Source of the DNA: Paraclostridium dentum
GTDB taxonomy: Bacteria; Bacillota; Clostridia; Peptostreptococcales; Peptostreptococcaceae
Assembly: GCF_012922555.1 (NCBI RefSeq)
Contig: NZ_WIPK01000002.1
Coordinates: 62,001 to 126,000, forward strand
DNA: 64,000 nucleotides
Direction of reading: 5' to 3'
Part shown: positions 55,857 through 64,000 of the stretch, in pieces
Layout: the number at the start of each line of letters is the position of its first letter
Numbering within the stretch: the first letter of the stretch is position 1
Made by a program: the position numbers and the translations under genes
The notes under the pieces: generated by a model
Told to the model about the DNA's origin: nothing
What the model saw: only the letters and a program-made list of their open reading frames with translations
The model's database searches: none

Positions 55857-57023
55857 ATGGATATAAGATATGCTAAGGGTGAAGATTTAGAGGATTTAAA
55901 AGATATTTGGAATTATTGCTTTGGAGATGAAGAATCATTTGTTGAGTACTACTTTAACAACAAGTATAAGCCTGAAAATACTGTCATTGTTAAAGAAGAT
56001 AATGAACTTAAGTCTTCTCTTCAATTAAATCAATATAAAATAAAGTTAAATGAAAAAGTTTACGAGACGTCATATGTAGTAGGTGTTTCTACGTTTCCAA
56101 ATGCAAGAGGTAAAGGATACATGAAAGATATGATGGACTTTTCATTAAATGAACTTTATAAAAAAGGACAAGTAGTTTCGTTACTTATGCCTATAGACTA
56201 TAGACTATATAAAAAGTATGGATATGAGCATTGTTATGATCAATTAGAATATAAAATTGATATAGCTGGTTTAAAACAATTTAAAATAAATGGAGATTTT
56301 GAAAAAATAAATGAAAGTCATATAGATTATATGATTGATATTTATAACGAGTTTGTATCTAAATGCAATGGATATGTTGTTAGAGATAAATTTTATTATG
56401 AAAATTTATTTAAAGAAATAAAATGTGAAAATGGTCATATTTACATACATAAAGATAATGACTATGATGGATATATAATATATTTCATTATGGGAGATAC
56501 TATGTTTGTAAGAGAAATGTGTTATAAGAATATAAATTCTTTGAAGTCTATGTTAAAGTTTATTTTCAACCACAACACTCAATGCAAAAATATAAAATTA
56601 ATGGCTCCTATTACAGATAATATAAGATTTATATTATCAAACTTAAAGGATAATGAGATAAGTTTAAAACCGTTTATGATGGGAAGAGTTATAAATGTTG
56701 AAGACTTTTTAAATGACATTTATATAAAAAATAAGGATTTAGATAGTGTATATATAAAAATTGATGATAATCAAATAAAAGAAAATGATAATGTTTTTGA
56801 AGTTAAGATTTTAAATAATAAAATAGTAGCTAAAAAAAGCAATAGTGAAGCTGACTTTAAATTGAGTATAAATAATTTAAGTCAAATGGCTTTTGAGTAC
56901 ACTGATATAAATCAAATTTTATTTGTGGAAAATATTGAGGTAACAGATAAAAATAAAAAGGCAATAGATTTACTAAATTCTATATTTAATAAAAAAGAAA
57001 ATTATATAAATGAATATGTATAA
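55857..57023 (+). CDS. Eis-like GNAT N-acetyltransferase
   Basis: Three-part Eis layout: N-terminal GNAT domain (acetyl-CoA loop RGKGYM near residue 85), middle GNAT-like domain and C-terminal sterol-carrier-like domain (about 285-388). 388 residues. It starts right after the DUF2156 stop with GGAGG in that gene's end. Eis enzymes acetylate amines including aminoglycosides; the substrate here is unknown. Confidence 0.82.
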   Translation: MDIRYAKGEDLEDLKDIWNYCFGDEESFVEYYFNNKYKPENTVIVKEDNELKSSLQLNQYKIKLNEKVYETSYVVGVSTFPNARGKGYMKDMMDFSLNELYKKGQVVSLLMPIDYRLYKKYGYEHCYDQLEYKIDIAGLKQFKINGDFEKINESHIDYMIDIYNEFVSKCNGYVVRDKFYYENLFKEIKCENGHIYIHKDNDYDGYIIYFIMGDTMFVREMCYKNINSLKSMLKFIFNHNTQCKNIKLMAPITDNIRFILSNLKDNEISLKPFMMGRVINVEDFLNDIYIKNKDLDSVYIKIDDNQIKENDNVFEVKILNNKIVAKKSNSEADFKLSINNLSQMAFEYTDINQILFVENIEVTDKNKKAIDLLNSIFNKKENYINEYV

Positions 57024-57053
57024 GGAAAAAGTATTTACTTTTTCCTTTTTTTG
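57022..57053 (+). terminator. Terminator after the Eis-like gene
   Basis: AAGGAAAAAGTA/(TA)CTTTTTCCTT stem then TTTTTT. Confidence 0.88.
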
Positions 57054-57108
57054 ATTTAAAAAATCTTATATGTACATAATTTAGAAAAGTATGTCTAGGA
57101 GATTTTTT

Positions 57109-58395
57109 ATGAGAAGGCCAATATTTATAGTGTTTTGTATAATGATAAGTGTAAGCTTTATTGTTACAAGTTTTTATACAAATGAAGATTATAAAAATGA
57201 TAAAAATTGTACTATAGAAATGGAAGGACTAGTTAAAAATAAAGTAAATAAAAATAATTACGTCCAATACCAGATTGAAGATTATTTAATAAATGATTAT
57301 TCTAATAAAATAGATATAAAGCCAGGTCAAATTCTAAGCTTTAAAGGTACGTTAAAAAAACATGAAAACTTTAAGGATGAAAAATTTGATTATAGCAGGT
57401 ATCTAAAGAGCAAAGGGTATAAAGGGATTATAGAAATAAATGATTATAAAATTATTGGAGATAATTTTATTTATATCAAATTATTTAACATAAAAGATAA
57501 AATAAGTAAAACAATAAAGTATTTATATAAAGACAAATCTAAATTTATAAATTCGATAATTTTAGGTGAAAAAGAAGGAATAGATTCAGAAGCAAATGAA
57601 ATTTTTTCTAAAACGGGGGTAAGTCACATTTTAGCTTTATCAGGACTTCATGTAAGTATACTTATAACTATAATTGGATTTAGCTTTGGGAAAATAAACA
57701 ATTTGCTTAAATTTGCTTTTTTAGCTTTTATACTGTGGAGCTACAGTATTATGGTTGGACAATCTCCGTCCATAATAAGAGCTATAGTTTGTAGCTTGAT
57801 ATCTTATTTGGCAATTTTTGTAGAAAAAAGGTCAGATAGTATAAATAACCTGTCTATTGTAGGTATTTCCTTAATAATAAATAATCCTTATGTGATTTAT
57901 AATATAAGTTTCCAATTGTCTTTTCTTGCAACATTGTCTATAATATACTTCTATGGTTATATAAATGAAAAAATAAAAGTTAAGACATTATCTCTTACTT
58001 TAGCGGCTAATATATTAACATCCCCAATAGTATATTTATATTTTAAAAATATATCTATTGTATGTATAGTTAGTAATATAGTAGTTGTACCACTTTTAAG
58101 TATAATTATATACATTAGCATTTTAAGTGCTATAGTATTGCCGTTTAGTTTGATTTTAACTAAAATAATGGTTGGGATTAACACAAGTATAATTGATTTT
58201 ATATATATGACATTAGAATTTTTATATAATATAAATGGAAGCTTTATTGAATTTGAAAATTCTAATAAAATTTTAGTTATTGTATATTACATTTTAGTAG
58301 GAATTTTTATGATATATAAAGAAATAAAAACGATAAAGGAGCAAAGAAATGAATTACAAGGATATCATCAAGAGCATGAACAACAACGAATTTAA
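57109..58395 (+). CDS. ComEC/Rec2 family DNA-uptake channel core, lacking the hydrolase domain
   Basis: Competence-domain membrane protein. ATG 57109 follows TAGGAGATTTTTT; ATG 57091 lies before that site. DUF4131/OB-like N-terminal part (about 30-150), then the competence domain with HILALSGLHVSIL and about eight membrane segments (to ~residue 415). 428 residues versus 700-800 for full ComEC: the metallo-beta-lactamase part is absent and the frame ends cleanly into holA. It overlaps holA by 47 bases. Confidence 0.88.
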   Translation: MRRPIFIVFCIMISVSFIVTSFYTNEDYKNDKNCTIEMEGLVKNKVNKNNYVQYQIEDYLINDYSNKIDIKPGQILSFKGTLKKHENFKDEKFDYSRYLKSKGYKGIIEINDYKIIGDNFIYIKLFNIKDKISKTIKYLYKDKSKFINSIILGEKEGIDSEANEIFSKTGVSHILALSGLHVSILITIIGFSFGKINNLLKFAFLAFILWSYSIMVGQSPSIIRAIVCSLISYLAIFVEKRSDSINNLSIVGISLIINNPYVIYNISFQLSFLATLSIIYFYGYINEKIKVKTLSLTLAANILTSPIVYLYFKNISIVCIVSNIVVVPLLSIIIYISILSAIVLPFSLILTKIMVGINTSIIDFIYMTLEFLYNINGSFIEFENSNKILVIVYYILVGIFMIYKEIKTIKEQRNELQGYHQEHEQQRI

Positions 58396-59380
58396 AAATG
58401 TATATCTTTTTTATGGAAGAGAGTTTTATTTAATAGAAAATGTAATTAAAACTTGTAAAAAAAGTTTAAATGAAAGTATGATAGATTTTAACCTAGATAT
58501 CCTTGATGGAAAAGAACTGACATTAGATCAAATTTTAAGCAATGCAGAAACACTTCCATTTATGGATGAGAGGAAAATTTTAATAATAAAAGATTTTGAA
58601 TTACTAAAGGGAAAGAAAAAAAACTTTTCAGATAGTGATGAAAGTGAGCTTATAGAATATATTGAAAAAGTACCTAGCACAACGGTTATAGTTTTCTTAG
58701 TTTATGGAGATATAGATAAAAGAAAAAGTTTAGTTAAAAAAATCAATAAAGTTGGAATAGTTAATCATTGCGATAAGTTAAGTGATATGGATTTATTCAA
58801 ATGGGTAAAGAATAGATTCAAGCAAAATGAAGTATATATAAATGATTCTGAAATCATGTATTTTATAGAGCAAGAAGGATATAGAGATAAAAACAGTGAA
58901 AAGACATTATCTGATTTAGAAAACGAAATAAATAAAATAGCTTCATTTGTAGGCAAAGGAAATAATGTAACAAAAGCTATTATTGATAAATTATCTCAAA
59001 AGAAAGTTGAAAATGATATATTTAAACTAATTGATGAGATTGGAAATAAAAATTCATCACATGCAATGAAAATAGTAACGGATATGATTTTAGAAGGTGA
59101 ATCTGTTCTTGGTATATTTGCTATGGTTTCAAAGCAATTTAAATTAGTAATGCAGGCAAGGCAATTACAAAACCAAGGGTATTCATCTAAAGTTATAGCT
59201 GAAAAATTATCGGCGCATCCATTTGTAGTTACTAAGGCTTTAAAACAGGGCAGACTATTTGCTGATGAAGCTGTAGTTGATATGTTAAATTTTATATTAG
59301 AAAGTGATTTTAAAATAAAGAATGGACTAATGAAAGATAATTTAGCGGTAGAGATACTTGTAAGCAAGTATTGTCAATAA
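58349..59380 (+). CDS. holA: DNA polymerase III delta subunit
   Basis: Clamp-loader subunit. The start at ATG 58349 is supported by AAAGGAG at ~58337 inside comEC. N-terminal AAA+-like part (NVYLFYGREFYLIENVI), DILDGKELTLDQILSNAETLPFMDERKI region and C-terminal collar domain. 343 residues, normal. Its location between comEC and rpsT is conserved in Firmicutes. Confidence 0.95.
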   Translation: MNYKDIIKSMNNNEFKNVYLFYGREFYLIENVIKTCKKSLNESMIDFNLDILDGKELTLDQILSNAETLPFMDERKILIIKDFELLKGKKKNFSDSDESELIEYIEKVPSTTVIVFLVYGDIDKRKSLVKKINKVGIVNHCDKLSDMDLFKWVKNRFKQNEVYINDSEIMYFIEQEGYRDKNSEKTLSDLENEINKIASFVGKGNNVTKAIIDKLSQKKVENDIFKLIDEIGNKNSSHAMKIVTDMILEGESVLGIFAMVSKQFKLVMQARQLQNQGYSSKVIAEKLSAHPFVVTKALKQGRLFADEAVVDMLNFILESDFKIKNGLMKDNLAVEILVSKYCQ

Positions 59381-59530
59381 GGAATTGTTCAAATTAATTT
59401 AATATGTAGTTAGTTTTAGTATTGTTTAAAAATTTATCCATATGAAACTTTGAAGATAATTAAAGTATAGGGTAAATTCTTAAATAATACTTAACTAGTT
59501 TACTATTAATCTAGAATTTGGATAATTCCT
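59379..59530. repeat. Long imperfect palindrome after holA
   Basis: AAGGAATTGTTCAAATT (59379-59395) returns as AATTTGGATAATTCCTT (59514-59530), and AGTATTGTTTAAAAATTTA (59418-59436) as its near-complement TAAATTCTTAAATAATACT; loop about 59440-59470 with ACTTT/AAAGT. It is followed immediately by ATTTTTT, so it can act as a long terminator for holA. Confidence 0.7.
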
Positions 59531-59531
59531 T

Positions 59532-59623
59532 ATTTTTTACGCTTAAGGAAATTATACTTAATTAAATTTTGTGGGTAACTTATGTAACATAGTGATACAA
59601 ATGTTTTGGTGAAAGTAAAAAAT
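59532..59623. repeat. 92-bp dispersed repeat, copy B
   Basis: Matches 23565-23656 at 80 of 92 positions without gaps, ends ATTTTTTAC...GTAAAAAAT. The stretch right after it (59636-59690) is unusually GC-rich for this genome (AACGGACGGAGTCGTTGGCG, GAGCGAAGCGAA) and has no gene I can support. Confidence 0.85.
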
Positions 59624-59700
59624 GACATTTTGAGCAACGGACGGAGTCGTTGGCGACATGAGCGAAGCGAATTTTTTATGCAAAGTTTTAAATTAAACAG

Positions 59701-59729
59701 AAAAAGACCCTTGATTAAAATCAAGGGTC
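59701..59729 (-). terminator. Terminator of rpsT
   Basis: GACCCTTGA (59706-59714) with TCAAGGGTC (59721-59729); minus-strand reading gives the stem followed by TTTTT. Confidence 0.9.
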
Positions 59730-59750
59730 AATATCTATTTTAAACGGGAA

Positions 59751-60017
59751 TTATGCGTTCATTCCGTTTAACTTTTGAGCTAACTTAGCTACTTTTCTAG
59801 CTGCAGCGTTCTTGTGTATAGTTCCTTTAGAAGCTACTTGAGATATTCTCTTTTGAGCGTATTGGAATCTAGCAGCAGCCTCTTCTCTGTTTCCTGCAGT
59901 AACAGCTTCTTCGAACTTTCTTATTGCAGTTTTTATTTGAGATTTTCTAGCTCTGTTTAAAGCAGTTTTCTTCTCGATAACTTTTATTCTTTTCTTTGCT
60001 GATTTTATGTTTGCCAT
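59751..60017 (-). CDS. rpsT: 30S ribosomal protein S20
   Basis: Small-subunit protein. ATG at 60017 ([19 protein letters not shown]) with GAGGGGGTGA 6 bases upstream; an overlapping GTG at 60026 is part of the ribosome-site region. 88 residues, the standard length, basic and helical throughout. Single-gene unit. Confidence 0.97.
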   Translation of the reverse strand: MANIKSAKKRIKVIEKKTALNRARKSQIKTAIRKFEEAVTAGNREEAAARFQYAQKRISQVASKGTIHKNAAARKVAKLAQKLNGMNA

Positions 60018-60068
60018 CTGGTTCACCCCCTCGTGAGTAGTTTATATTATTCATCGTCAACATATTAG

Positions 60069-60097
60069 ATTTTAACAGAAATAAATCTAAAAATCAA
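60069..60097 (-). promoter_or_regulatory. Promoter of rpsT
   Basis: Minus strand TTGATT (60092-60097), 17 bases, TAAAAT (60069-60074). The remaining divergent gap up to gpr (60098-60292) is AT-rich; a forespore sigma-G promoter is expected for gpr but I could not identify one with confidence. Confidence 0.65.
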
Positions 60098-60292
60098 GGA
60101 TAATTATTATTAACTTTTTTAATATCTTTCCATTTGACTTTTTAGATTATAACCCAAATCAAAATATTTTACAACCTACAAATTAATTATTCTAAAAAAA
60201 ATTAAATTAAATTTATTTGGTTATAAAATTATAAAATTTGTTAACAATGTTTAGTATGATTAAATTTAAACTTTTAAAATGGAGGAAGTTTT

Positions 60293-61249
60293 ATGATAAG
60301 TTTAAGAACTGATTTAGCTCTAGAAGCTAGAGAAATATATGAACAAGGTAATGATGGAAGTAATATACCTGGAGTTAAAATAGATACAAAAGAATTAGAT
60401 GATTGTATTGTAACTAAAGTTGAAGTATTAGATGAACAAGGATCTCAAATTATGAACAAGGGGATAGGGATTTACACGACTATAGAAAGTAAGTTAATGA
60501 AATATGATGATGATGAATCTAGAGAGCAGGTAACTGAATATTTAAAAGATGAACTAATAGATATACTTGGAACTGATAAAACTAAAAAGACATTAGTTAT
60601 AGGGCTTGGTAACTGGAATATAACATCAGATGCATTAGGACCGAAAGCTGTTTCTAAAACTCTAGTAACTAGACATATATTTAAAAACTACAACAAAGAA
60701 TATGATGATGATTTTACAGAAGTTGCAGGTCTTAGTCCTGGGGTAATGGGAATTACAGGTATAGAGACAAGTGAGATTGTAAAATCAATAGTTGATATGA
60801 TAAAGCCTGATAGAGTTATAGCAATAGATGCCTTAGCTTCAAGAAAAATGGAGAGAGTAAACTCTACGATACAAATTTCAACAGCTGGAATTTCACCTGG
60901 AGGAGGGGTTGGTAATAAACGAAAAGCATTAAATAAAGACTATTTAGGTGTAGATGTAATAGCGATAGGAGTTCCAACAGTAGTTGATGCTGCAACATTA
61001 ACTAGTGATGTACTTGATCTTGCAATTGATAATCTTATGGAACAATCCAAAGAAAGCAAAGATTTTTACAACATGCTAAAACAGTTAAAAGAAGAAGAAA
61101 AATATCATTTTATAAGAGAATCACTAGAACCATATGATAAGAATTTAATAGTTACACCAAAAGATATAGATGATACGATTGAAAATCTAGCAGTAATAAT
61201 AAGCGAAGGCTTAAATAGATCGCTTCATCCTGGGAGAATTGTAAATTAA
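60293..61249 (+). CDS. gpr: GPR germination protease
   Basis: Aspartate-type protease (family A25) that degrades small acid-soluble spore proteins at germination. LRTDLALEARE near the N-terminus spans the autoprocessed propeptide and start of the mature enzyme; GLGNWNITSDALGPK, GLSPGVMGITGIET and AIDALASRK are family signatures. 318 residues, usual. AATGGAGGAAG upstream. Directly before spoIIP, as in other clostridia and bacilli. Confidence 0.96.
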   Translation: MISLRTDLALEAREIYEQGNDGSNIPGVKIDTKELDDCIVTKVEVLDEQGSQIMNKGIGIYTTIESKLMKYDDDESREQVTEYLKDELIDILGTDKTKKTLVIGLGNWNITSDALGPKAVSKTLVTRHIFKNYNKEYDDDFTEVAGLSPGVMGITGIETSEIVKSIVDMIKPDRVIAIDALASRKMERVNSTIQISTAGISPGGGVGNKRKALNKDYLGVDVIAIGVPTVVDAATLTSDVLDLAIDNLMEQSKESKDFYNMLKQLKEEEKYHFIRESLEPYDKNLIVTPKDIDDTIENLAVIISEGLNRSLHPGRIVN

Positions 61250-61261
61250 GGAGGATATAAT

Positions 61262-62233
61262 ATGAGAAGAAAAGTTGCTAGTTTGAGCATTTTAACCTGT
61301 GTTATATGTGGGTTATGTTTTAAAACATCGTATGCATTAAATGAAGATGAGTTTTTAAAATTTCTTATAAATACAAGTTATCCAGAGACTAAGGTAGATA
61401 CACCTAAATCTGAAAATGAAAAGGAAGCAAGTAAAGCGGAAAATAAATCAGAAAAAAAATCTACAAATAAAGAAGATGAATTTGTAAAGATGTATGTAGG
61501 AGAAGAAAATGTTCCTAAAGTTGAAGATTCATCGAAAAAAGAAAAAACTACAGAGACAGCATCTACAAGTAGCAAATATGTAGATAATGTATTAGCGACA
61601 AAAGATCAGCCTCAAATTCTTATATATCATACTCATGGAGGAGAAACTTATGTAAATTCTCCAACTGGAAATTATCACTCTTATGATAAAGAAAATGCTA
61701 CTCTTGAAATTGGAGCACTTTTAACTCAAGAATTAGATAAAAGAGGAAGATCTGTAGTTCACAATACTACTTACCATGATATGCCGGAGTTTACAGGGGC
61801 ATATAGTAGAAGTTTAAAAACTATAGAAACAATGCAGGCAAAATATAAAAGCATTGATGTAATAATAGATTTACATAGAGATGGTAGAGATATAGCAAGT
61901 GAAAAAGCTAAGAAAGATTTTCATGATGCATGTACAACTAAAATAAATGGAGAAAATGTTGCTAAATTTTTATTTGTTGTAGGTGAAAAGAGTGAGAACT
62001 ATTCTAACAATTTACAATTAGCAAAAGAAATTACAGCATTTGCTGAAAGTAAATACCCAGGAATAACAAGACCAGTAGTTAAAAAGCCAAAAGCAAAATT
62101 CAATCAATATAAGTCAGATAAGCCATTGTTACTAGAAGTAGGAGGAAATGCAAACACTATAGAAGAAGCTCAAGCATCAGTTAAATATATTGCAGAAGTA
62201 ATAGATGAATTTTTAAAAGAAAAAGGTATGTAG
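61262..62233 (+). CDS. spoIIP: Stage II sporulation protein P (SpoIIP)
   Basis: Peptidoglycan amidase/endopeptidase of the DMP engulfment complex. N-terminal signal or anchor (residues 3-25), a low-complexity Lys/Glu/Ser linker (about 38-110), then the amidase-like domain with ILIYHTHGGETYVN and VIIDLHRDGRD zinc and catalytic residues. 323 residues, rather short. AAGGAGG site; 12 bases after gpr. Confidence 0.93.
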   Translation: MRRKVASLSILTCVICGLCFKTSYALNEDEFLKFLINTSYPETKVDTPKSENEKEASKAENKSEKKSTNKEDEFVKMYVGEENVPKVEDSSKKEKTTETASTSSKYVDNVLATKDQPQILIYHTHGGETYVNSPTGNYHSYDKENATLEIGALLTQELDKRGRSVVHNTTYHDMPEFTGAYSRSLKTIETMQAKYKSIDVIIDLHRDGRDIASEKAKKDFHDACTTKINGENVAKFLFVVGEKSENYSNNLQLAKEITAFAESKYPGITRPVVKKPKAKFNQYKSDKPLLLEVGGNANTIEEAQASVKYIAEVIDEFLKEKGM

Positions 62234-62242
62234 GATAAAACT

Positions 62243-62500
62243 ATGAGCCGAATAGAACGTAAAAAAGAGGAAAAGATTAAAAAGCTATCTAGAAGGCCTA
62301 TATATAGAGGAATGTTTATATTAACTATGGTTTGTGTAATAAGTGTATGCATATTTTTAGTGGATAAAGAGGCTACACTTATGATAGGAAAGGTAGATAA
62401 GTACAACATAGAAGTTTTTATAGAAAACTTAAATGGTTCATTTATGAAAACTGTAAAAGATGTAGAAGAAAAAATAAGCAAACTTAATAATTTAAGATAA
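62243..62500 (+). CDS. Small single-pass membrane protein downstream of spoIIP
   Basis: Not recognised. 85 residues: a strongly basic N-terminus (RIERKKEEKIKKLSRRP), one membrane segment (about 24-42) and a short external C-terminal part. 9 bases after spoIIP, so probably in the gpr-spoIIP operon and perhaps sporulation-related. The ribosome site is weak (GTAGGATAAA). Confidence 0.65.
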   Translation: MSRIERKKEEKIKKLSRRPIYRGMFILTMVCVISVCIFLVDKEATLMIGKVDKYNIEVFIENLNGSFMKTVKDVEEKISKLNNLR

Positions 62501-62535
62501 ATTAGGGTTATCGATACGATAGCCCTAATATTATT
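62501..62535 (+). terminator. Terminator of the gpr-spoIIP operon
   Basis: ATTAGGGTTATCG (62501-62513) with CGATAGCCCTAAT (62517-62529), one G-T pair, followed by ATTATTTT. Confidence 0.82.
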
Positions 62536-62568
62536 TTAAGAACCTTTGTTTAAATTGTTGTATCAATA

Positions 62569-62597
62569 TTTACATAATTGCGGATATATTATAAAAT
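62569..62597 (+). promoter_or_regulatory. Promoter of lepA
   Basis: TTTACA (62569-62574), 17 bases, TAAAAT (62592-62597), 37 bases before the GTG start. Confidence 0.6.
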
Positions 62598-62633
62598 AAA
62601 AGTTATGATAATAATAAAAAGGAGGAATAAAAG

Positions 62634-64000
62634 GTGGACAGCAAACAAAGTAGAACGAGAAATTTTAGTATAATAGCGCATATAGACCATGGAAAGTCTA
62701 CCTTAGCAGATAGATTAATTCAACATACAGGACTTGTTAGTGAAAGAGAGATGAAAGATCAGTTACTAGATAACATGGATCTTGAAAGAGAAAGAGGAAT
62801 CACTATAAAGCTTCAAAATATTAGATTAGTTTATAAGGCTAAGGACGGACAAGAGTATTTCTTAAACTTAATAGATACTCCAGGACATGTAGACTTCAAC
62901 TATGAGGTTTCAAGAAGTTTAGCAGCTTGTGAAGGGGCATTACTTGTAGTAGATGCAGCTCAAGGTGTTGAAGCTCAGACATTAGCAAATGTTTATCTAG
63001 CAATAGATCAAGATTTAGAAATATTACCAGTTATAAATAAAATAGATTTACCAAGTGCAAGACCAGATGAAATAAAAACAGAAATAGAAGATATAATAGG
63101 GCTTGATGCAAGTGAAGCTCCACTTATATCAGCTAAAAGTGGATTAAACATAGAAGATGTACTAGAAGCTATAGTTAAAAATGTTCCAGCACCACAAGGT
63201 GATAAAGAAGCTCCTTTAAAAGCGTTAATATTTGACTCATATTATGATGCATATAAAGGGGTTGTAGCATACGTTAGAGTATATGAGGGAACAGTTAAAA
63301 AAGGTATGACTATAAAAATGATGAACACTAATAAAAAGTTTGAAGTAACTGAAGTTGGTGTTATGGCTCCAGGGCAAAGAGAGTTAGATGAGTTAAGTGC
63401 TGGAGATGTTGGATACATTGCAGCTAGTATAAAAGATATAAGAAGTTGTTGTGTCGGAGATACAATAACTGATGCTAACAACCCAACTGAAAATCCAATG
63501 CCAGGATATAAAAAGGCTACTCCAATGGTTTATTGTGGTATATACCCAGGTGAAGGAGAAAAGTACGAAAACGTAAGAGATGCTTTAGAGAAGCTACAAG
63601 TTAATGATGCAGCTCTTGAATTTGAAGCTGAAAGTTCAGCAGCATTAGGATTTGGATTTAGATGTGGATTCTTAGGACTATTACATATGGAGATAATCCA
63701 GGAGAGATTAGAAAGAGAATTCGATTTAGACATAATAACTACAGCACCATCTGTTATATATAAAGTAACAAAAACTGATGGGGAATTAGTTATGGTACAA
63801 AATCCAGCTAACTTACCAGAACGTGATGAGATACAAATGATAGAAGAGCCTATGGTAAAAGGTGACATAATAGTTCCTAAAGACTATGTAGGTACAGTTA
63901 TGGAACTTTGCCAAGAGAGACGTGGAGATATGATAAATATGGAATACATAGATGAAAAAAGAGTAATGCTTCACTATGATCTTCCACTTAATGAAGTTGT
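62634..64000 (+). CDS. lepA: Elongation factor 4 (LepA), 3' truncated by the window
   Basis: Ribosome-associated GTPase acting in initiation/back-translocation. Starts with GTG 62634, AAGGAGG 8 bases upstream. G1 [15 protein letters not shown]2 region [10 protein letters not shown]3 DTPGHVDF, G4 NKID; domain II and the LepA-typical [15 protein letters not shown] follow. About 455 of ~600 residues are present; the frame is open to the window end. Downstream of the spore genes, as commonly seen in Firmicutes. Confidence 0.97.
   Translation, partial: MDSKQSRTRNFSIIAHIDHGKSTLADRLIQHTGLVSEREMKDQLLDNMDLERERGITIKLQNIRLVYKAKDGQEYFLNLIDTPGHVDFNYEVSRSLAACEGALLVVDAAQGVEAQTLANVYLAIDQDLEILPVINKIDLPSARPDEIKTEIEDIIGLDASEAPLISAKSGLNIEDVLEAIVKNVPAPQGDKEAPLKALIFDSYYDAYKGVVAYVRVYEGTVKKGMTIKMMNTNKKFEVTEVGVMAPGQRELDELSAGDVGYIAASIKDIRSCCVGDTITDANNPTENPMPGYKKATPMVYCGIYPGEGEKYENVRDALEKLQVNDAALEFEAESSAALGFGFRCGFLGLLHMEIIQERLEREFDLDIITTAPSVIYKVTKTDGELVMVQNPANLPERDEIQMIEEPMVKGDIIVPKDYVGTVMELCQERRGDMINMEYIDEKRVMLHYDLPLNEV

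Noticed and set aside
57109-58395. ComEC as a truncated pseudogene
   Set aside because: The frame is clean, the competence domain is complete and the 3' end overlaps holA in a designed way; a separate hydrolase exists.
59530-59724. Minus-strand 64-codon open frame
   Set aside because: Covers the dispersed repeat, the GC-rich patch and the rpsT terminator; not protein-like.

Overview
The window is low-GC, almost entirely coding and mostly plus-strand. Its gene set points to an anaerobic, spore-forming member of the Peptostreptococcaceae (Clostridioides, Paraclostridium, Paeniclostridium, Romboutsia group). It has Rnf-complex genes, a full selenocysteine pathway (selD with its own in-frame UGA, selA, selB, selC), spore genes (gpr, spoIIP), a flavodiiron protein, clostridial threonine and serine deaminases, and AGGAGG-type ribosome sites. 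From memory, the order rnf, maf, radC, mreBCD, PBP2, minCDE, rodA, mgsA resembles Clostridioides difficile. The species cannot be fixed by eye.

Layout. 1-1437: end of the Rnf operon (rnfA partial, rnfB). 1595-11908: maf, radC and a cell-shape and division cluster (mreB, mreC, mreD, PBP2, minC, minD, minE, rodA), then mgsA. 11964-13157 (minus): flavodiiron protein. 13430-20527: a B12-binding radical SAM protein and its partner, RNase E/G, then rplU-prp-rpmA, obg and yhbY. 20716-24479: a disulfide reductase/NADH oxidase, a cation/proton antiporter and a TipA-like MerR regulator. 24653-33852: two near-identical-length Kup potassium transporters flanking a two-component system and a MacB/FtsX-type ABC transporter. 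33920-39306: recX (minus), nadD, yqeK, rsfS, and a T-box controlled leuS. 39633-43086: threonine deaminase, RidA and two-subunit serine dehydratase. 43114-45257: a D,D-carboxypeptidase (minus) and a ComEA-like protein. 45313-52261: selD, selA, selB, then apbE (minus), a NusG-II protein, ung, and tRNA-Sec. 52312-59380: an unknown membrane-anchored protein, tcdA, a lipoprotein with a ComEC-type metallo-beta-lactamase domain, DUF2156, an Eis-like acetyltransferase, ComEC core and holA. 59751-64000: rpsT (minus), gpr, spoIIP, a small membrane protein and the start of lepA.

Genes that work together: MreBCD/PBP2/RodA build the side wall while MinCDE places the septum; Prp trims the N-terminal extension of its neighbour L27; IlvA makes enamine/imine intermediates that RidA clears; SelD, SelA, SelB and tRNA-Sec form one pathway, and SelD itself needs it; ApbE and the NusG-II protein are plausible partners of the Rnf flavoproteins.

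The most notable non-coding content is in the gaps. One group is a set of two-tier imperfect palindromes at 16028, 16116, 36771, 49678 and 53824. Their stems vary but they keep CCTT on the 5' side and AARTG on the 3' side of an inner hairpin. The other is a 92-bp dispersed repeat (23565-23656 and 59532-59623, 80/92 identical, with a degenerate third copy at 22098) whose left end always sits in the T-tract behind a hairpin.
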